Assembly: GCA_963920705.1 (NCBI GenBank)
Contig: OY987233.1
Location: 15,177,459 to 15,241,458 of the forward strand
DNA from: Odiellus spinosus
Taxonomy: Eukaryota > Arthropoda > Arachnida > Opiliones > Phalangiidae
DNA: 64,000 nt
Direction: 5' to 3'
Shown: positions 1-12,469 of the stretch, piece by piece
Numbering within the stretch: the stretch's first letter is position 1
Layout: every line of letters begins with the position of its first letter
The notes under the pieces: generated by a model
What the model saw: the letters and a program-made list of their open reading frames with translations, nothing else
The model's database searches: none
What the model was told of the DNA's origin: nothing
Program-made: the position numbers and the translations under genes

Positions 1-534
1 TATTTTATTATTTAAATTAATTTGTTTCCAATAATTTTAAAACTTGATTACGTCAATTAATCAAACTTAACTATTATTTAACTAACTCTTACACGAGTTG
101 ATAAAGAGTTACTTTAAAATCATTTTTGTTTTGAGAATATTTTAGTTTAGGTAATATTTCGCCTTCATGTCGACTTTAAATTGGAAAAAAGCTAAAAATT
201 TATGGTCTGTTCAATGATTTTAATGTGATAGAGTTTAAAAGGCAGGTAGATAGGTTCATTGAAATGATTACAAGGGATCCTATTTATCTCGGCTTTATTC
301 TGTATTGGTTCTAAGCGTTTGGACTGACAAATTGAGTGTTTTTCCGTGGGAGATTCTTCTTGATATAAACGGTTTATTTAAAAGACCATTTGTCCTTTTA
401 TTTCCAATTTATTTTTTTATTTTTCCCCCCAACGTCATATCCTATAAATTATATAAATTTATATTAAGCGCAAATTTTTTGTTACTTATTTGGTACTTAT
501 GATTAATTTTAACTTTTAAGCTAATCATCAGAAT
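1..534. other. AT-rich sequence without a recognised gene
   Basis: Only a 65-codon open frame of random composition is present. I see no splice-bounded exon, RNA gene or repeat structure here. Confidence 0.5.
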
Positions 535-995
535 TGGTTTTAATTAACAAGTATCATACATTATAAATATATCTTCATTTTTACAGAATTTCATTAGTCA
601 GAAAAATTTAGGTTAGGAGTTAACTCAATTCTTAGTTAAGCCTTGGCTTCAAAAAAATATAAAATATAAAATCTATAATTTTAACTTGTAGGTCAGTTGT
701 GAGAATTTGTTTTAAATTTCCAATATCATACATTATTAATATATCTTGAATTCCCCAAAATTTGATTGGCCAGAAAAATGTAGTAGGAGCTAACTCGAAT
801 CTTAGTTAAGCCTTGGCTTGAAAAAACATAATTTCATAGAATTTTAACTTGTAATATAAATAATCAAATATTGTTTTAATTGGAAAGTTTGATACAAGAC
901 TTTTAAATATATATAATTCCACAAAATTTCAGTAATCGGAAATATCTTGTATTAGATTCAACTCTTAATTACTAAGCCTTGGCTTCAAACCTAGA
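535..995. repeat. Three-copy tandem repeat, about 165-bp unit
   Basis: Three diverged copies follow one another. Each contains a run like ATCATACATTATAAATATAT, then CAGAATTT, a GGAGTTAACTC-like block and TTAAGCCTTGGCTT. The copies begin near 535, 705 and 870. No coding capacity is evident. Confidence 0.7.
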
Positions 996-1660
996 GAAGA
1001 ATAATAAGCCTTATACATGAATGACGTTTTATATGTATAGCGTGTTATTATATCAAATTAACATAATGATTATTAACCCCTAGTGACCTTAAGGTCAATT
1101 TAATACAAATTCGCAACAAAAATGATTACATTCTTAGAAAATATCGCTTATGATGTCTAAAATCAGTCAGTGAAAACGTGAAATCACTTTAACAACGCTA
1201 TAAATGCTTGCTAGGCCTAATAGGTTTTAAATGGTTACAAAATGGCGTGAATTTATAGAGCGTGTTATTCCCATAAGTATACTTTATTTCAAAGGCAATT
1301 TACAATATAGTTTAAACCGTAGCTGATTGATACGTAACCTTAATTCTCATAGAATTTAAAAATAGTGTTGGGAAAACTGTGTATATAATCAAATTCAGTT
1401 TAAGTTTGCAGCACGTACCAAGATATAGTTTCTTTCTTAATGAGACGAAATAATTTAGAGATATTAAGGAACCTTTATATCATCTAAAACACTGCAGTCT
1501 TTAAATGTTTCCAACTACACAGCGCGAGCCAAAGTTTCGCTCGTGCGTTTTTAGCTACACCTTCAACCTCTCAGATTGTGGGTGTATGTCTTACTTTGTT
1601 TGTAGAGTTGACGATGTCGTTGGAAAAAGTCGCGTATGATATCTTAGAAAACGTATCTCT
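996..1660. other. AT-rich sequence without a recognised gene
   Basis: No open frame, repeat or RNA gene that I could support. Confidence 0.45.
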
Positions 1661-1909
1661 ATAAGTTACGGTTTTTCCAAATGGAAATTGAGTACCATTT
1701 TCGGAAAGATTGTTAAAAAACGATTCAAATTATATATACATATGTCATAGGAAAAATTACAGGAACAGTAAAAACACATATTTTAAAATCGCCCTTTTCA
1801 AAATTTTAAAAAATAAAAATTTTAAATTTGGCGTTTTAATAGTTGGATTAAACTAAAAATATTATACACAGGCATTCTAAGAACAAAATTGGTGACAGCC
1901 TTACTTTAA
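1661..1909 (-). mobile_element. Family A miniature element, internally deleted
   Basis: This is a minus-orientation copy of the most common interspersed element in the window. It retains the subterminal block around TTCGGAAAGATTGTT, the ATGTCATAG block and the end GGTGACAGCCTTACTTTAA. The central section that carries GACCGCGCGAAAGCGACC in other copies is missing, so it is a deletion derivative. No open reading frame. Confidence 0.75.
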
Positions 1910-2479
1910 TTGTTAATAAACAGAAGTGTTTTAAAGATTCTTCTAAGTTAGTTGAATGCGTCTGAGAGTTTTCACATAGATCTGTACTCAGCTTGTATAC
2001 TAAAATTATTATTTAACTATGTGCATTGACTGAACACTTCTATTTCATTCCTACAAGATTTATCCAAGATTTAGGTAAAAATGTTTTTAGTAATTAACAC
2101 TGCAGGCAATAATAGTTTTATCTTTATAATTTAAATAGGCCTAGATTGTAACTAGAATTTCTATTTGGTTGAAACAGATTGGCTGTAAAACGTTTAGATT
2201 TGATTTTTTTAATTAGGTTGTATATTTGATCCGTTAAGCCTTTGTGCCAAGTACCAGTGAGCCTTATCTTATCTTGATAACCAGCCCCACAAACCTTTTA
2301 TTTAACGCTTCGTAATGTTTGATCTTTTTAGTGACCCCTAATATATTATAAATATTAATCACCCCCATCAACTACATTAACAGAGCGAAAAAACTGAATA
2401 GTTTCATGAACATCAATATTTAGGTTTATTGAAAAATTTCGTTCAACGGCAATTGGCCGAATAACAACTCAGTGGGCAA
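1910..2479. other. AT-rich sequence without a recognised gene
   Basis: No gene, RNA or repeat supported. Confidence 0.4.
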
Positions 2480-2665
2480 CAATTGGGTGAAAGATGTAAC
2501 TCAGTTTGCGATAATTGGGTGACTGCGACAATAAGGTGAAAGAGTATTGGGTGACAGCTAATATTAGGTGAAAGACTATTGGGTGACTGTGACAATAAGG
2601 TGAAAGACTATTGGGTGACTGCGAAAATAAGATGAAAGACGATTGGGTGACAGTGCGTAGAATAG
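2480..2665. repeat. 32-bp minisatellite
   Basis: Tandem units centred on ATTGGGTGACTG followed by CGACAATAAGGTGAAAGAC, about 32 bp each, five to six copies, with the outer units more degenerate. The short open frame on the minus strand here is produced by the repeat and is not counted as a gene. Confidence 0.8.
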
Positions 2666-4079
2666 GAGAATTTGGTGACTTACAATCTGAGAAACTTTAT
2701 GAAAAAACTGGATTAGAAAAATTTTACATGAAAAAATTAGCCAACTTCCTATGGCGTTTTCAACAATACGAGGTGTAGCTACTTCTATGGTCTTAAACAT
2801 CTTGTTAGTTTTTAAACCTAAATATACTTCGTATTCGACTTCCGCTAGTTAATAGAGATGAAACGGGGATGATTGGGTATTGTTCTAACTGCCTTTTCTC
2901 CTCCTTCGCAAAACTTATAACTTCATTAACTCGTACTAGTCGGATGTATGGAACTAAATTGAATGGAGTAGTCTTAACTCGATGATGAAAATGAAAGTAT
3001 ATTGAAACGATAATGGCGGGAAACCTCGTCTGGAAGCACGCGCTAATGAAACCAACTTTCCATTTCATTGTTTCCAACAAATTTCTACTCCCATTCCACC
3101 TAAAGAGTATTATTTCCCCCTTTGCTTTTAAAGGGAGAATTAAATGAAACGAAAATTTAATCTAAATTTATTTTCAAGTGACTCTTTCACCCTAATTTTT
3201 GAATTTTTTGCTTGATTTTCTATCGAGTGGCGAAACACTTTTTTCGAGTGGCGAAACAGAATTTTATGATCTTAAAATAATATACGGAATGTGTTCTTTC
3301 TTATGGTGTAATCGGTTTATGACTAGGAGGTTGCGTAGAAAAGTTACGGTCATTTGCATTTTCATATAGGGTTAATTTTATGCTTGAAAATAAATCTTTC
3401 CATTAAGTTTTCACATGAAAACCTGAGAATAGGGGAAATAGTAACTTAGTATCAGCCCTGCGTTCCTACAGACAGACAGACTGACCTAGAGAATTATATT
3501 TTGATCGGTCAGTCAAATTATTTAGAAATGATCAGGGAAATCCTGCAAAATTAAGTCATGGAATCTCAACTGCAAAAATTGTACTAACCGCTTGTGCAGT
3601 AAGTATATATATATTTCAACTTCATTATCCCTTTTCGGTCGCTATAAATATAGTTGTCATGCTTGTAAAGGCTGCGAGTTTGGCTCTCGTTTCATTATTT
3701 TATTTTACCAGAAAAGCCTGTCAAGCTGGCCAAGGCTTAATGATGGTTTAATGTAAATTTGCGTTCTTTGTTTTGGTGTCGATGTCAATGATGTATTATA
3801 TTATATTTCGGCACAAAATCCTAATCGCTTATCGCGCGAACCAATGTTTTAAAACAACATCCATTAATACTTCGAAAATCGCGTGAGATTTAAAAAATAA
3901 AAAAATAAAAAAAAAAAACATGGTTTTTGTTCAAAATTTATGAGATTATGCAAATTTTAACTTATTTTTGAATAATGGTTTGAGTATGGAGTCGGATTTT
4001 ACCCTGTAGATTCTTAATTAACCATAACGGAATGAATTTGTTAAAATTATGGATTATTTGAAGTAAAAATTGATTTTTA
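2666..4079. other. Gene-free AT-rich stretch with small repeats
   Basis: Contains a two-copy CGAGTGGCGAAACA repeat near 3220-3260 and a family-C-like terminal block TTTAAAGGGAGAAT near 3127. The 91-codon minus-strand frame at 2805-3080 has no recognisable domain and no splice context. Confidence 0.4.
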
Positions 4080-4355
4080 CGGTTTGCCGTTTACGCTGGT
4101 ATAAAATTATCAAAATGATAATTTATAATTTAAAACTTTTTTGGAACTAAAAGTAAAGTAATTACTGAAAAGAGGTTAAAGTTTAACGTTTAAAGTCTAC
4201 TTTTCAATCATTATTCGTGTATAGCGTGGTTAAGAACTTTTTAATGTCGTTTTTCATGTCCCAGTCACTTCGCCCGTTCAATGCAAAGGTGTTAGAAATA
4301 AGAATTTTGAAGAGTTTAAAATCACAGAAATTCAAAAACAAATTATTTTGCGAAC
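4080..4355 (+). mobile_element. Family B miniature element, degraded copy
   Basis: Shares a chain of blocks with two other loci (13802-14172, reverse; 50393-50757): ATAATTTATAATTTAAAACTTT, AAAGAGGTTAAAGTTTAACGTTT, CTACTTTTCAA and ATAAGAATTTTGAAG in the same order. The termini are too eroded to define. The 61-codon frame within it is not treated as a gene. Confidence 0.65.
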
Positions 4356-4767
4356 ATAAGTGCAGAGTTACCATTTCCAATGTTAATTTAGCTCCCTTTT
4401 AAGACTGCAACTCCGAGCATATGTGTAAGTGCACTTTTGCGATTCCGATATCAAAAGAGACTCGGTGTAATATGATGATTAAAATATAGGTGTGTTTTAA
4501 GCCTACTCCCCTCTTATGCCCCTCCCTTTAGGCCTCTCTCTAGCCAATTATCGCTAATGGAAATTATGGAACCAAGGCCCGACCACTAAAAGGTGGTATA
4601 GCCCTTCGTATATTAGGAATTTATCCTATTTCTATGACCACTGTAAGATTGCGATACAATCCAAGCTAACGTACGTTACCATAGTAACAGAATTCTAAAT
4701 TAAAGGGCTAAGGACACTAAAAGTAAAGATTTAAAAATAGTATAATTATTTCACTCCTAACGTGCAT
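4356..4767. other. Gene-free stretch
   Basis: No gene or RNA feature supported. Confidence 0.4.
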
Positions 4768-5075
4768 TAAGCCTAATTTCAAACGTCGGTTAAGCCTAAT
4801 TTCAAACGTCGATTAAGCCTAATTTCAAACGTCAGTTAAGCCTAATTTCAAACGTATATTAAGCCTAATTTCAAACGTCGATTAAGCCTAATTTCAAACG
4901 TCGATTATGCCTAATTTCAAACGTCGATTAAGCCTTATTTCAAACGTCCATTAAGCCTAATTTCAAAGGTCGATTAAGCCTAATATCAAGCGAGGATTAA
5001 GCCTATTTTCCAACGTTAATTAAGCCTAATTTCAAACTTGGATTAAGCCTAATTTCAATCCTCGATTAAGCCTTG
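4768..5075. repeat. 23-bp minisatellite with TAAGCCTAATTTCAAACGTC units
   Basis: About 13 head-to-tail units of 23 bp; the variable last three bases are mostly GAT or GGT. Divergence increases toward the 3' end (AAACTTGGAT, AATCCTCGAT). The core TAAGCCTAAT also recurs outside arrays all over the window. Confidence 0.9.
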
Positions 5076-5202
5076 AGATGAATAATTTTCATGGCATAAT
5101 TGGTATTTAAAAATCAAAATTTCACCCTAATTCGTTCGTGACCCTTTAAAAATGTAGGTCTACTTTCAAATATTGTCATCCTGGCAACCATAATATTAAG
5201 TA

Positions 5203-6616
5203 GGGTCAGTCCCCCTATTATCGGACACATTATGAAAAAATAGCTTTCAACAGCAGCCAAATGGCAAAGAGCCTTTGCAAAACTGATAAGTATGCAATTT
5301 GAATCTTTTAACCCATGATAGTATAGGAAAAATCTAGAAAAAGTCATAAAACGTAGTCATAAATTAAGAATTAAATTGACTAGTAAGCTACCCTGTTATC
5401 GGACGTTTGGATGATGAATCGGACACACCTGGTCCACTTATCGGACACGCTACCCTTGAATCGGACGGTAGGAGTTAAGAGCCGGACAAAGGGATTTTAG
5501 GACCGGACGGTGGGAGTTAAGAACCGGACAAAGGGACTTTAGAATCGGACACCCTATCTTTGTAACCGGACGAAGGTCCCTTAAATTCGGACATATATAC
5601 ACGTGTTCAAAAATAGGTACAATTTCCCAATATTAGTGATAGCAAACATCCGTTTCAGTCACGCTTTTTTGAAGTGATTGTAAAATACCAACCGGATCCC
5701 ATATTTTATGCTTATTTTAAAACTAAATAAAATTAACTTTATTTTTTAGAATTTTATTGAAGAACTTAAGGAGCTTTTTATATAAAAACGGCTTACGTAG
5801 GCCTATCACGTGTTAAACACATAAAAAAATATCACCAGTTACATTTGAGCATTTTTAGCAAACATATTTTGCACAAACTTCACATTTATTTACCAAGTTT
5901 CATTTTTCATTCGTTTGCTGTACAAGTTGGTGCACAGCTTGCACCGTAAACCTCTTGTATTTTTTTATTTTTAATGACCGCTTCTCGGGCTATTTTTATA
6001 AATGAATATAGACATGAAACTTCCAGACTCGTATATTAATTTTTAGTTTGCTATTTGACTCGAAAACATCTTTAAAAGCTCTGACGTACTCTTACTAAAA
6101 TCGGAAAACTGCTATACCTACTTTGATACTAAACGTAGGGCTATAAAATTTCTGAATCTTGGACAGACAGCGAGTCCAAAAACTATAAACAGCGTGTCCG
6201 ATAATAGGGTTTCAAGTCTAAAAATATATCTACTGTCGTTTTTCCAATAACAAAGTTTTAGCCAAGGCTTAAGGAAGAAATGTATAGATAAAGATTCAGG
6301 CTTTCTAGCGATACCAAAAATATTTAATTGGCTTCCGCTTAAAAACTTCAAAACAGGTTTTCAAATTTTAGGGGAAAGCAATTTCCACCCCTCTTTAATT
6401 TTTAAACCAACCAAAAATTAGTATACCTGGTTCGTTGACGCTTTCCTCGTCATCCATGGCGTCGCTACTCTTAAAATTAATCAAATACGTAGATGACGTT
6501 ACGGTCTTTTAAAAAATGTAACTCTTGTGGGTTTTCTTTAATGGGAAAATAGTATAAAAAAATAAAAAATAAAACTGTCCGATAATAGGGACGTCCGATA
6601 ATAGGGGGACTGACCC
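5203..6616. mobile_element. TA-flanked 1.4-kb DNA element with perfect terminal inverted repeats
   Basis: Begins GGGTCAGTCCCCCTATTATC and ends with the exact reverse complement; the perfect inverted match is 24 bp. Both ends abut a TA dinucleotide (5201-5202 and 6617-6618), as expected of Tc1/mariner/pogo-type insertion. Inside there are many short TCGGAC or CCGGAC motifs, densest at 5400-5590, in units such as GGAGTTAAGAACCGGACAAAGG, and further TCCGATAATAGG copies near 6197 and 6578. No transposase frame survives (longest about 77 codons). Read as a non-autonomous element; the superfamily is inferred from the TA flank and terminal style only. Confidence 0.85.
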
Positions 6617-7863
6617 TATGTTTTAAGGCGGGAAATCTTTTCATTTAGCGTGCCAAACACGCGCATCCTTTTTACGCGGACATTTTACACTTTTGTTTTA
6701 GACATTTAGGCTTAGCGACTTTTAACCTATGGTTAGAATCAGTTTGTGTTGGAAGCACGTTCTAAATGTGGGCTCCCTTTATCTCACTCTAATTTCAATT
6801 ATGATTTTATAAGAGGAATGCCTTCCCGCGCGCTGCAACTTGAAACTGTTTGTAAATATAGAAACCTAAAGCTCGCGCAAATTCACGAGCGTTTTATGAT
6901 TCGATTTGAATCAGTTTAATGTGTCAGCACGTGTAGAGATCAATTCCATTTATCTCAATGTTTTAGTTTAATAGAGATAGAAGGGGCTTAGTTTCACGCA
7001 CGCTGAACACTTATTTTGACCTTGATAAACATATATATTTTTTGTTTTATTTAATTTGATTTCAATTGGGAAAAACGCGTGAAATGAATTCAAAATCACT
7101 CGGAGAAGTCAATTCGTACGAAGCTAAAGATATTTCCATTGTATTGGGGTTTTAATACAATAATAAATAATAAAGATTCTAGTTTAAAACCCATTGAATT
7201 CTAAATATGATTATAAAAAAATTCCAATATCAGTTTAAGTTGACAGCGGGTGCAAATAATACTAACATTGGTATTTCTTTGAAATCAAATAATATAGAAA
7301 ATAAGTTAAGACTACTCTTATGTTTGAGGTTCATTGAATTCTCCGACTGTTCCTTCAATATTTAACCATCTCCAACTTTTTAATTTGAACTTCCTTGTAG
7401 CCTAGTACTCTTATTTTATTTTATTCAGCTTCAAGAAATTGCTTGGGGTCTTAAAAACTCGCCTAGACTTTATTCTTGACTTTTTTGTAGAAAAAAATAT
7501 ATAAAAAATTCACTAAGTACACAGAGTATCTTCAGTTCGTTTTAAAGGGAAGTTGAAATACAAACTAAATAAATACAATTTTTTTTAAAGGGTAACAAAT
7601 AAATTTACTTCGTGAAAAACAATAGAACTAAAACAGACCTTGATGACGTGTTCTAATCACGTGATTCTTGTACCATTTATATCTATTTTTCAGTCTCTTC
7701 AAATAGATCACGTGATAATACACCACGAGGTAATATTTTGGTTGTACCAAAACCATTTAATTGTGTTTTAAACAATTAAATTAATTATTTTAATAATTAA
7801 TGTGAATTTGTTAGTAAACCCCCCATTGTTTGAGATATTCATTCTTGCTAGAATTAAATTTGT
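6617..7863. other. Gene-free stretch
   Basis: No gene, RNA or repeat that I can support. Confidence 0.4.
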
Positions 7864-8199
7864 TTCGATATATGAACGTAATTAACAATAATTTTCATAT
7901 GAAAGGTAGTTGACTCTCTGGATTAAGTTCTTTTACGAAAATGACCGCGCGAAAGCGACCTTATCACTGGTGAGAATCAACTGTAGGCTCTGCAATAGAG
8001 AAATCACGCGACCATAGTGATGACGTAGTAATGCAGGGAATTTTGATTTTAAAATATTTGAAAATGGTGATTATAAAATATGTATTTTTACTGTCACTGT
8101 AATTTTTTTCTATGACAAATTATACATATTTTGAATCGTTTTTTAACGATCTTTCCGAAAATGTTATTCAATTTCTAATCCGTGACAGCCTTACTTTAA
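7864..8199 (+). mobile_element. Family A miniature element, 5'-truncated
   Basis: Runs from the CGATATATGA block through GACCGCGCGAAAGCGACC and the TGATGACGTAGTA block to the end CCGTGACAGCCTTACTTTAA. The left third of the element is absent. Confidence 0.85.
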
Positions 8200-8449
8200 A
8201 AATATTTTAATATCGTTACACTTTCTATTTAAAGCTTGTCAAACGATTTTGTTTGTTTTTCTAATAAATTCTTTATGAGCCAAGGGTTGGGATTAAAATT
8301 TATTAGATGATGGCCTTCTTACTTGGTTAAACTATTGAATAAATTGCTTTTAATTAAAAATAAGGGGTATCATTTTTTTTTTTTAATTTTTTGATCTCTT
8401 ACGAAATTTATTAGTTTAAATTTTATTCATTTTCCGTCTTTTTCATCGC

Positions 8450-8758
8450 TTGATTTCGCTATTTAAGAGCCTATCGCGCGTTCTGGCACGAATGATAAGG
8501 TCGCTTTCGCGCGGTCTTTTTCGTAAAAGTACTTAATCCAGAAAATCAACTACCTTACGTACGAAAATAATCAGAAATAAACTGCGTCATATATCGGAAA
8601 AAAATGATCTATATATTTTTGACATTTTAATTTTGAAGTTTCTTTAGAATGCGTTAACCCAGAAGTATAAAATTTTGAATATATCGTTTTAATAGTATGA
8701 TAACACGAAAATTATAATTTATGGGCATTCGAAAAAAATGGTGACACCCTCACTTTAA
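8450..8758 (-). mobile_element. Family A miniature element, partial, opposite orientation
   Basis: Reverse-oriented counterpart of the missing left portion: AAGGTCGCTTTCGCGCGGTC, then TACTTAATCCAGAAAATCAA, then the end GGTGACACCCTCACTTTAA. With the copy at 7864-8199 it forms an inverted pair around a 250-bp spacer that has no gene. Confidence 0.85.
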
Positions 8759-9539
8759 GTGTGAATAGTTTTTTCACGCGCAAAAACTAGGTTTTCAAGA
8801 CTATCTTTTGTGGAATTTACATCATGCACGATCGTAGGATAGGCCTATATCTAAGTAATTGGTTTTATTTGTTAGAAACAAAAGCTTTTTTATAGCTTAG
8901 AGTGTGCTGCAAACTCGGCTTGAAACTAACTGCAATAAAACAATTTCATTCACGCGCTTGTATTTAAAATCTCGCGACCTTAGTACGTATGGTGGCGACC
9001 GTTTTATATTAGCAGCACGTGCAAAGCTATGGCACCTGTTATATCTATTATTTCTTTACTTAGAGATGCATGATCAAGTAGCTTTGTACGTGATGTCAAT
9101 TTAAAATGGAATAAATTTGTATTTAGCAACAATATTAAAAAAGTAATATAAAAATTCGGAAATAAGTAACCATAGCAACCAAAATTCAAAACAATTTTTA
9201 TAATTGTAAAAACACCTCTATAACAAAAATATGTACCCCTATAAATAGTTGTCAAGTTTGTGGTGATTATTTTTTCCAACCCAAATTTCACTCAAAAGAA
9301 CATTTGCTAAAATTTAAACCAGTACAGCATTTCCTAAATAATTATTATATGTGTGGGTTTATGCGGGATTTAACAACTACAAAGCGTTGTAACAATGTTA
9401 CATAGCCAACTTAGGGTTCGCCTTAATACTATAAATGTTTTTAGGACCCATCGTTGAGTTTTTAGTCTATATAAAAAAAATTAAATTTTGGCACTAGTTA
9501 GCAAACGTCTGCCTAAATGGTTGGTTTTCGATTTGGGTG
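8759..9539. other. Gene-free stretch
   Basis: Two overlapping short open frames on opposite strands at 8904-9291 have no recognisable features. No gene supported. Confidence 0.4.
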
Positions 9540-10065
9540 CAAGTGACAATTTGAAAGTTGATCAATTCGACAAAACCCATGGTCGATCATTTGAAATTCG
9601 ATCAATTGAATAAAAATTATTGTTAATCATTTAAAAATCGATCAATTAGACCAAACGCCTTCTCAGTCATTTGTAATTCGAACAATTGGACAAATCTTCT
9701 TGTTACTCAATTAAAAATCGATCAATTAGACCAAACCCCTTCTCAGTCATTTGAAATCGACGATAATCCTTGTCGATTACTTGAAAGTCGATCAATTGGG
9801 CAAAACCCCTTATCGATCAACTGAAAGGCGATCAATTGGACATTAAAACTCCTTGTCGATCATTTGAAAGTCGAACAATTGGCCAAAAGCCTTGTCGATC
9901 AATTGGACATTAAAACTCCTTGTCGATCATTTGAAAGTCGATCAATTGGACCAAACCGATGTCGATCATTTGCAAGTCGATCAAGTGGACAGAATTTCCT
10001 TGTCGATCAATTGGACAAAGCCCCTTGTCGATCATTTGAAAGTGGAATTCTATTCCACCAGTTAA
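9540..10065. repeat. Tandem array of GTCGATCA-TTTGAAAGTCG units
   Basis: Degenerate repeats alternate CGATCAATTGGACAAA, CCCCTTGTCGATCA and TTTGAAAGTCGAT, with unit length varying from roughly 32 to 47 bp. The best-preserved copies lie at 9840-10060. Open frames on both strands are a by-product of the repeat. Confidence 0.85.
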
Positions 10066-10092
10066 AATCGAAGTCGTAAAATTTGACTCTAT

Positions 10093-10427
10093 CAGAAGCC
10101 GATGAAACCCTCCTATGAAGTCTATTACTCCCGGGTCTTGTCTACCCCTCTCTGTATGGGTTAGTTTCAAAAAGCGCGATTCTTACGCCTAACGGTAGAT
10201 ATTTTCGGAGCGGGAGTTCGTCGAGCGAATATCTTATAGCAGCCTTGGAGTTCGTCAAAAAAACGTCGTCGTTTGTGGAGAGAGAGAATTTCCAATTTTC
10301 CGTAGACAGGGGGTATGAAGTAGGACCCCTCCGATCTCGTAAAATTGGGAATTTTACCCATACAGAGAGGAGCGCTATATGGAACATTGGAGTAGTAGAC
10401 TTCAAAGGAGGGTTTCATCGGCTTCTG
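10093..10427. mobile_element. 335-bp hAT-like miniature element
   Basis: Terminal inverted repeats start CAGAAGCCGATGAAACC; the reverse complement ends the element. ACTCTAT flanks it on both sides (10086-10092 and 10428-10434); counting a shared G gives an 8-bp copy, GACTCTAT. A second inverted pair (CCTCTCTGTATGGGT and its reverse complement) lies inside. CAG-type ends and a 7-8-bp duplication fit the hAT superfamily. The three overlapping frames of 63-87 codons are not convincing genes. Confidence 0.85.
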
Positions 10428-10943
10428 ACTCTATGAAATAAAAATATTACTGGACTTCAATATGCCTTTAAAATATGGTCTAACATGGAGTTTCGCTCTG
10501 GCAAATGGATCTTCCGACAGGTCGTAATTTATTCGGACTTTTTCTTTACAAAGTAAAATGAAAAAAAATACTTTTATTTAGTATTTTTCATTCTGTTGTG
10601 GGGCTTAAAGTTTAATATTATGTAGAATTATATATAAAAGAGCAACCAACCATCAGTACTCGCTTCTTCGGAAGTACCGTACTCATTCTCTAGAATGTTT
10701 TATGGTGGTTTAAAATATATATGATGGAAAAGTTTTGACACTTCTATAGCTAAAGGATAGCGAGGCTTGGTCCGTGCAGAACCGTAAGAATTGCCACGCA
10801 TTGTGTGTGGACAATGGGAAGACTCGCGAGCCAGAGAAAATATTGCCTGTGTTATGTTGCATTTCAATATAAATTGTTCGAATTATATAACCGGCACTTT
10901 AAAGGATTCTTAAAGATAGTTTTAATCTATTTAAGAATCATCG
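10428..10943. other. Gene-free spacer
   Basis: AT-rich sequence with no gene or RNA I can support. Confidence 0.4.
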
Positions 10944-11375
10944 TAAAGGAAGAATGCAACTAAACAAAAAGTAATTTTTTTATCGATTCATTATCGTTTA
11001 AAAAAGGCCTAATCCTTCAGTAACAAAATTTACAGACAAATATTAATCTTCGAAAAAATTTAAAATAGGCTTAGCTGGATTCATGGAGATCACCTGAATT
11101 TCTTCGCATTGAAGGGTCAGGGACCAATAGAATGCTATTGGAAGTCTCATGGAGATCTCGCCTTAACGACGGGCCTTTGCTCATTGGTCGATGACCCTTC
11201 AATATGAAGAAATTCATCATCTCCATGAATCCAGCTAAGCCTATTTTCTGAGTAAGTTTTAAATTTATTTCTAGTTTAATATTTGTTTGTAATTTTTGTT
11301 ACTGGTGGATTAGGCCTATTTAAACGATAAAGAATCGATAAAAAACACTTGTTATTAGGTTTCATTCTCCCTTTA
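10944..11375. mobile_element. Family C palindromic miniature element
   Basis: Starts TAAAGGAAGAATGCAAC and ends GGTTTCATTCTCCCTTTAA. Most of the element folds on itself: ATCGATTC, AGGCCTAATCC, CAAATATTAA, AATAGGCTTAGCTGGATTCA and TGAAGGGTC each recur in reverse complement in mirrored order around about 11150. No open frame. Confidence 0.85.
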
Positions 11376-11553
11376 ATAGATAAACATGAATAACAAAACC
11401 TAGCGTTCATAAACGGTCCTCTAACGGCCCAAACAGTGTTAAAAGTAGTTTAAACTGGTCAACCCAAAGTAGAGTTCTAAATATTTAATTTATTATTTAT
11501 AGTTTATAATTATAATTTGAAACTTTTTGAATTTTAAGTAAACAATTCTGATA
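11376..11553. other. Conserved flank of family C
   Basis: The motif ATGAATAACAAAACCTAGCG followed by TTCATAAACGGTCCTC also appears in variant form near 52127 (just past an array) and 53610 (after another family C copy). The repeated unit may therefore extend beyond the palindrome. Confidence 0.4.
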
Positions 11554-11797
11554 GCAGTGATAATGTCGCTTTCGCGCGGTCGTTTTCGTAAAAGTACTTA
11601 ATCCAGAAAATCATCTATAAATTTCGTATGAAAATTAGCGTTAATTACGTTCCACAAATAGTCTACGTCATATATCGGGGAAAAAACTTGGTTTCTTAAG
11701 AAAGCCTCAACCCTAGGCATAAAATTTTGAATATGCCGTTTTAATATTATTATAAAACTAAAAATATAATCCATAACTAAGCCATCGATAAAAATTT
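11554..11797 (-). mobile_element. Family A miniature element fragment
   Basis: Minus-oriented left half: AATGTCGCTTTCGCGCGGTC, TACTTAATCCAGAAAATCA and ATAAAATTTTGAATATGCCG are present. The terminal GTGACAGCCTCAC end is lost. Confidence 0.75.
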
Positions 11798-12469
11798 ATA
11801 AATTGACTTTCCAAATTAATTATTTTCGCAATTAATTAAACTCTAGAGTTAAATTAAATATCCTAACAAGTAAAAATAAATTCAAACTCTTAAACAAACC
11901 TTTATTAAAGAATCTTTGAAGAAAATTAAAAAAATCAAAAAAACTGTTCAATTTAGGCTTAGGGTCTTTTAATATATTTCCGGTTCGATGAGTTTGCGCT
12001 CGATGGGGCGTCATCTAATACAATAAGAGGGTTAGTACCCACCCTATATAATATACTGGACATTATAAGGTTTTATATAGTGTAGACAAAGGTAGGGCGG
12101 AGTTATACCTTTTGTATTCAATCTGAGAGAATGTCCTAATATTATTTTATAATTTTTCAAAATCAAGAAGTTGGTTTAACGGTTGACGAATGATTGATGA
12201 AATTGAGTAATTTCGTCTAAAAACCAGATTTAAAGGAGCCAGAAAATCTGGGTTCAAAAAAAATCGTCTACAAAAATTAATAAAACATCAATTTTAGTCA
12301 TTCAAAAGAGATTTAATTATAAAGTTATTTTTTGTCATTTTGAAATTAAAGCAATTCAATAACCAATAACGAAACGGAGTCACGTTAACTTAACCAAGTT
12401 GTCAAAAGGTCACTTAGACCAGTTAATTTCTAGATATTTAATTATAATTAAATAATATCTATAATAAAA
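11798..12469. other. Gene-free stretch
   Basis: AT-rich; nothing supported. Confidence 0.4.
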
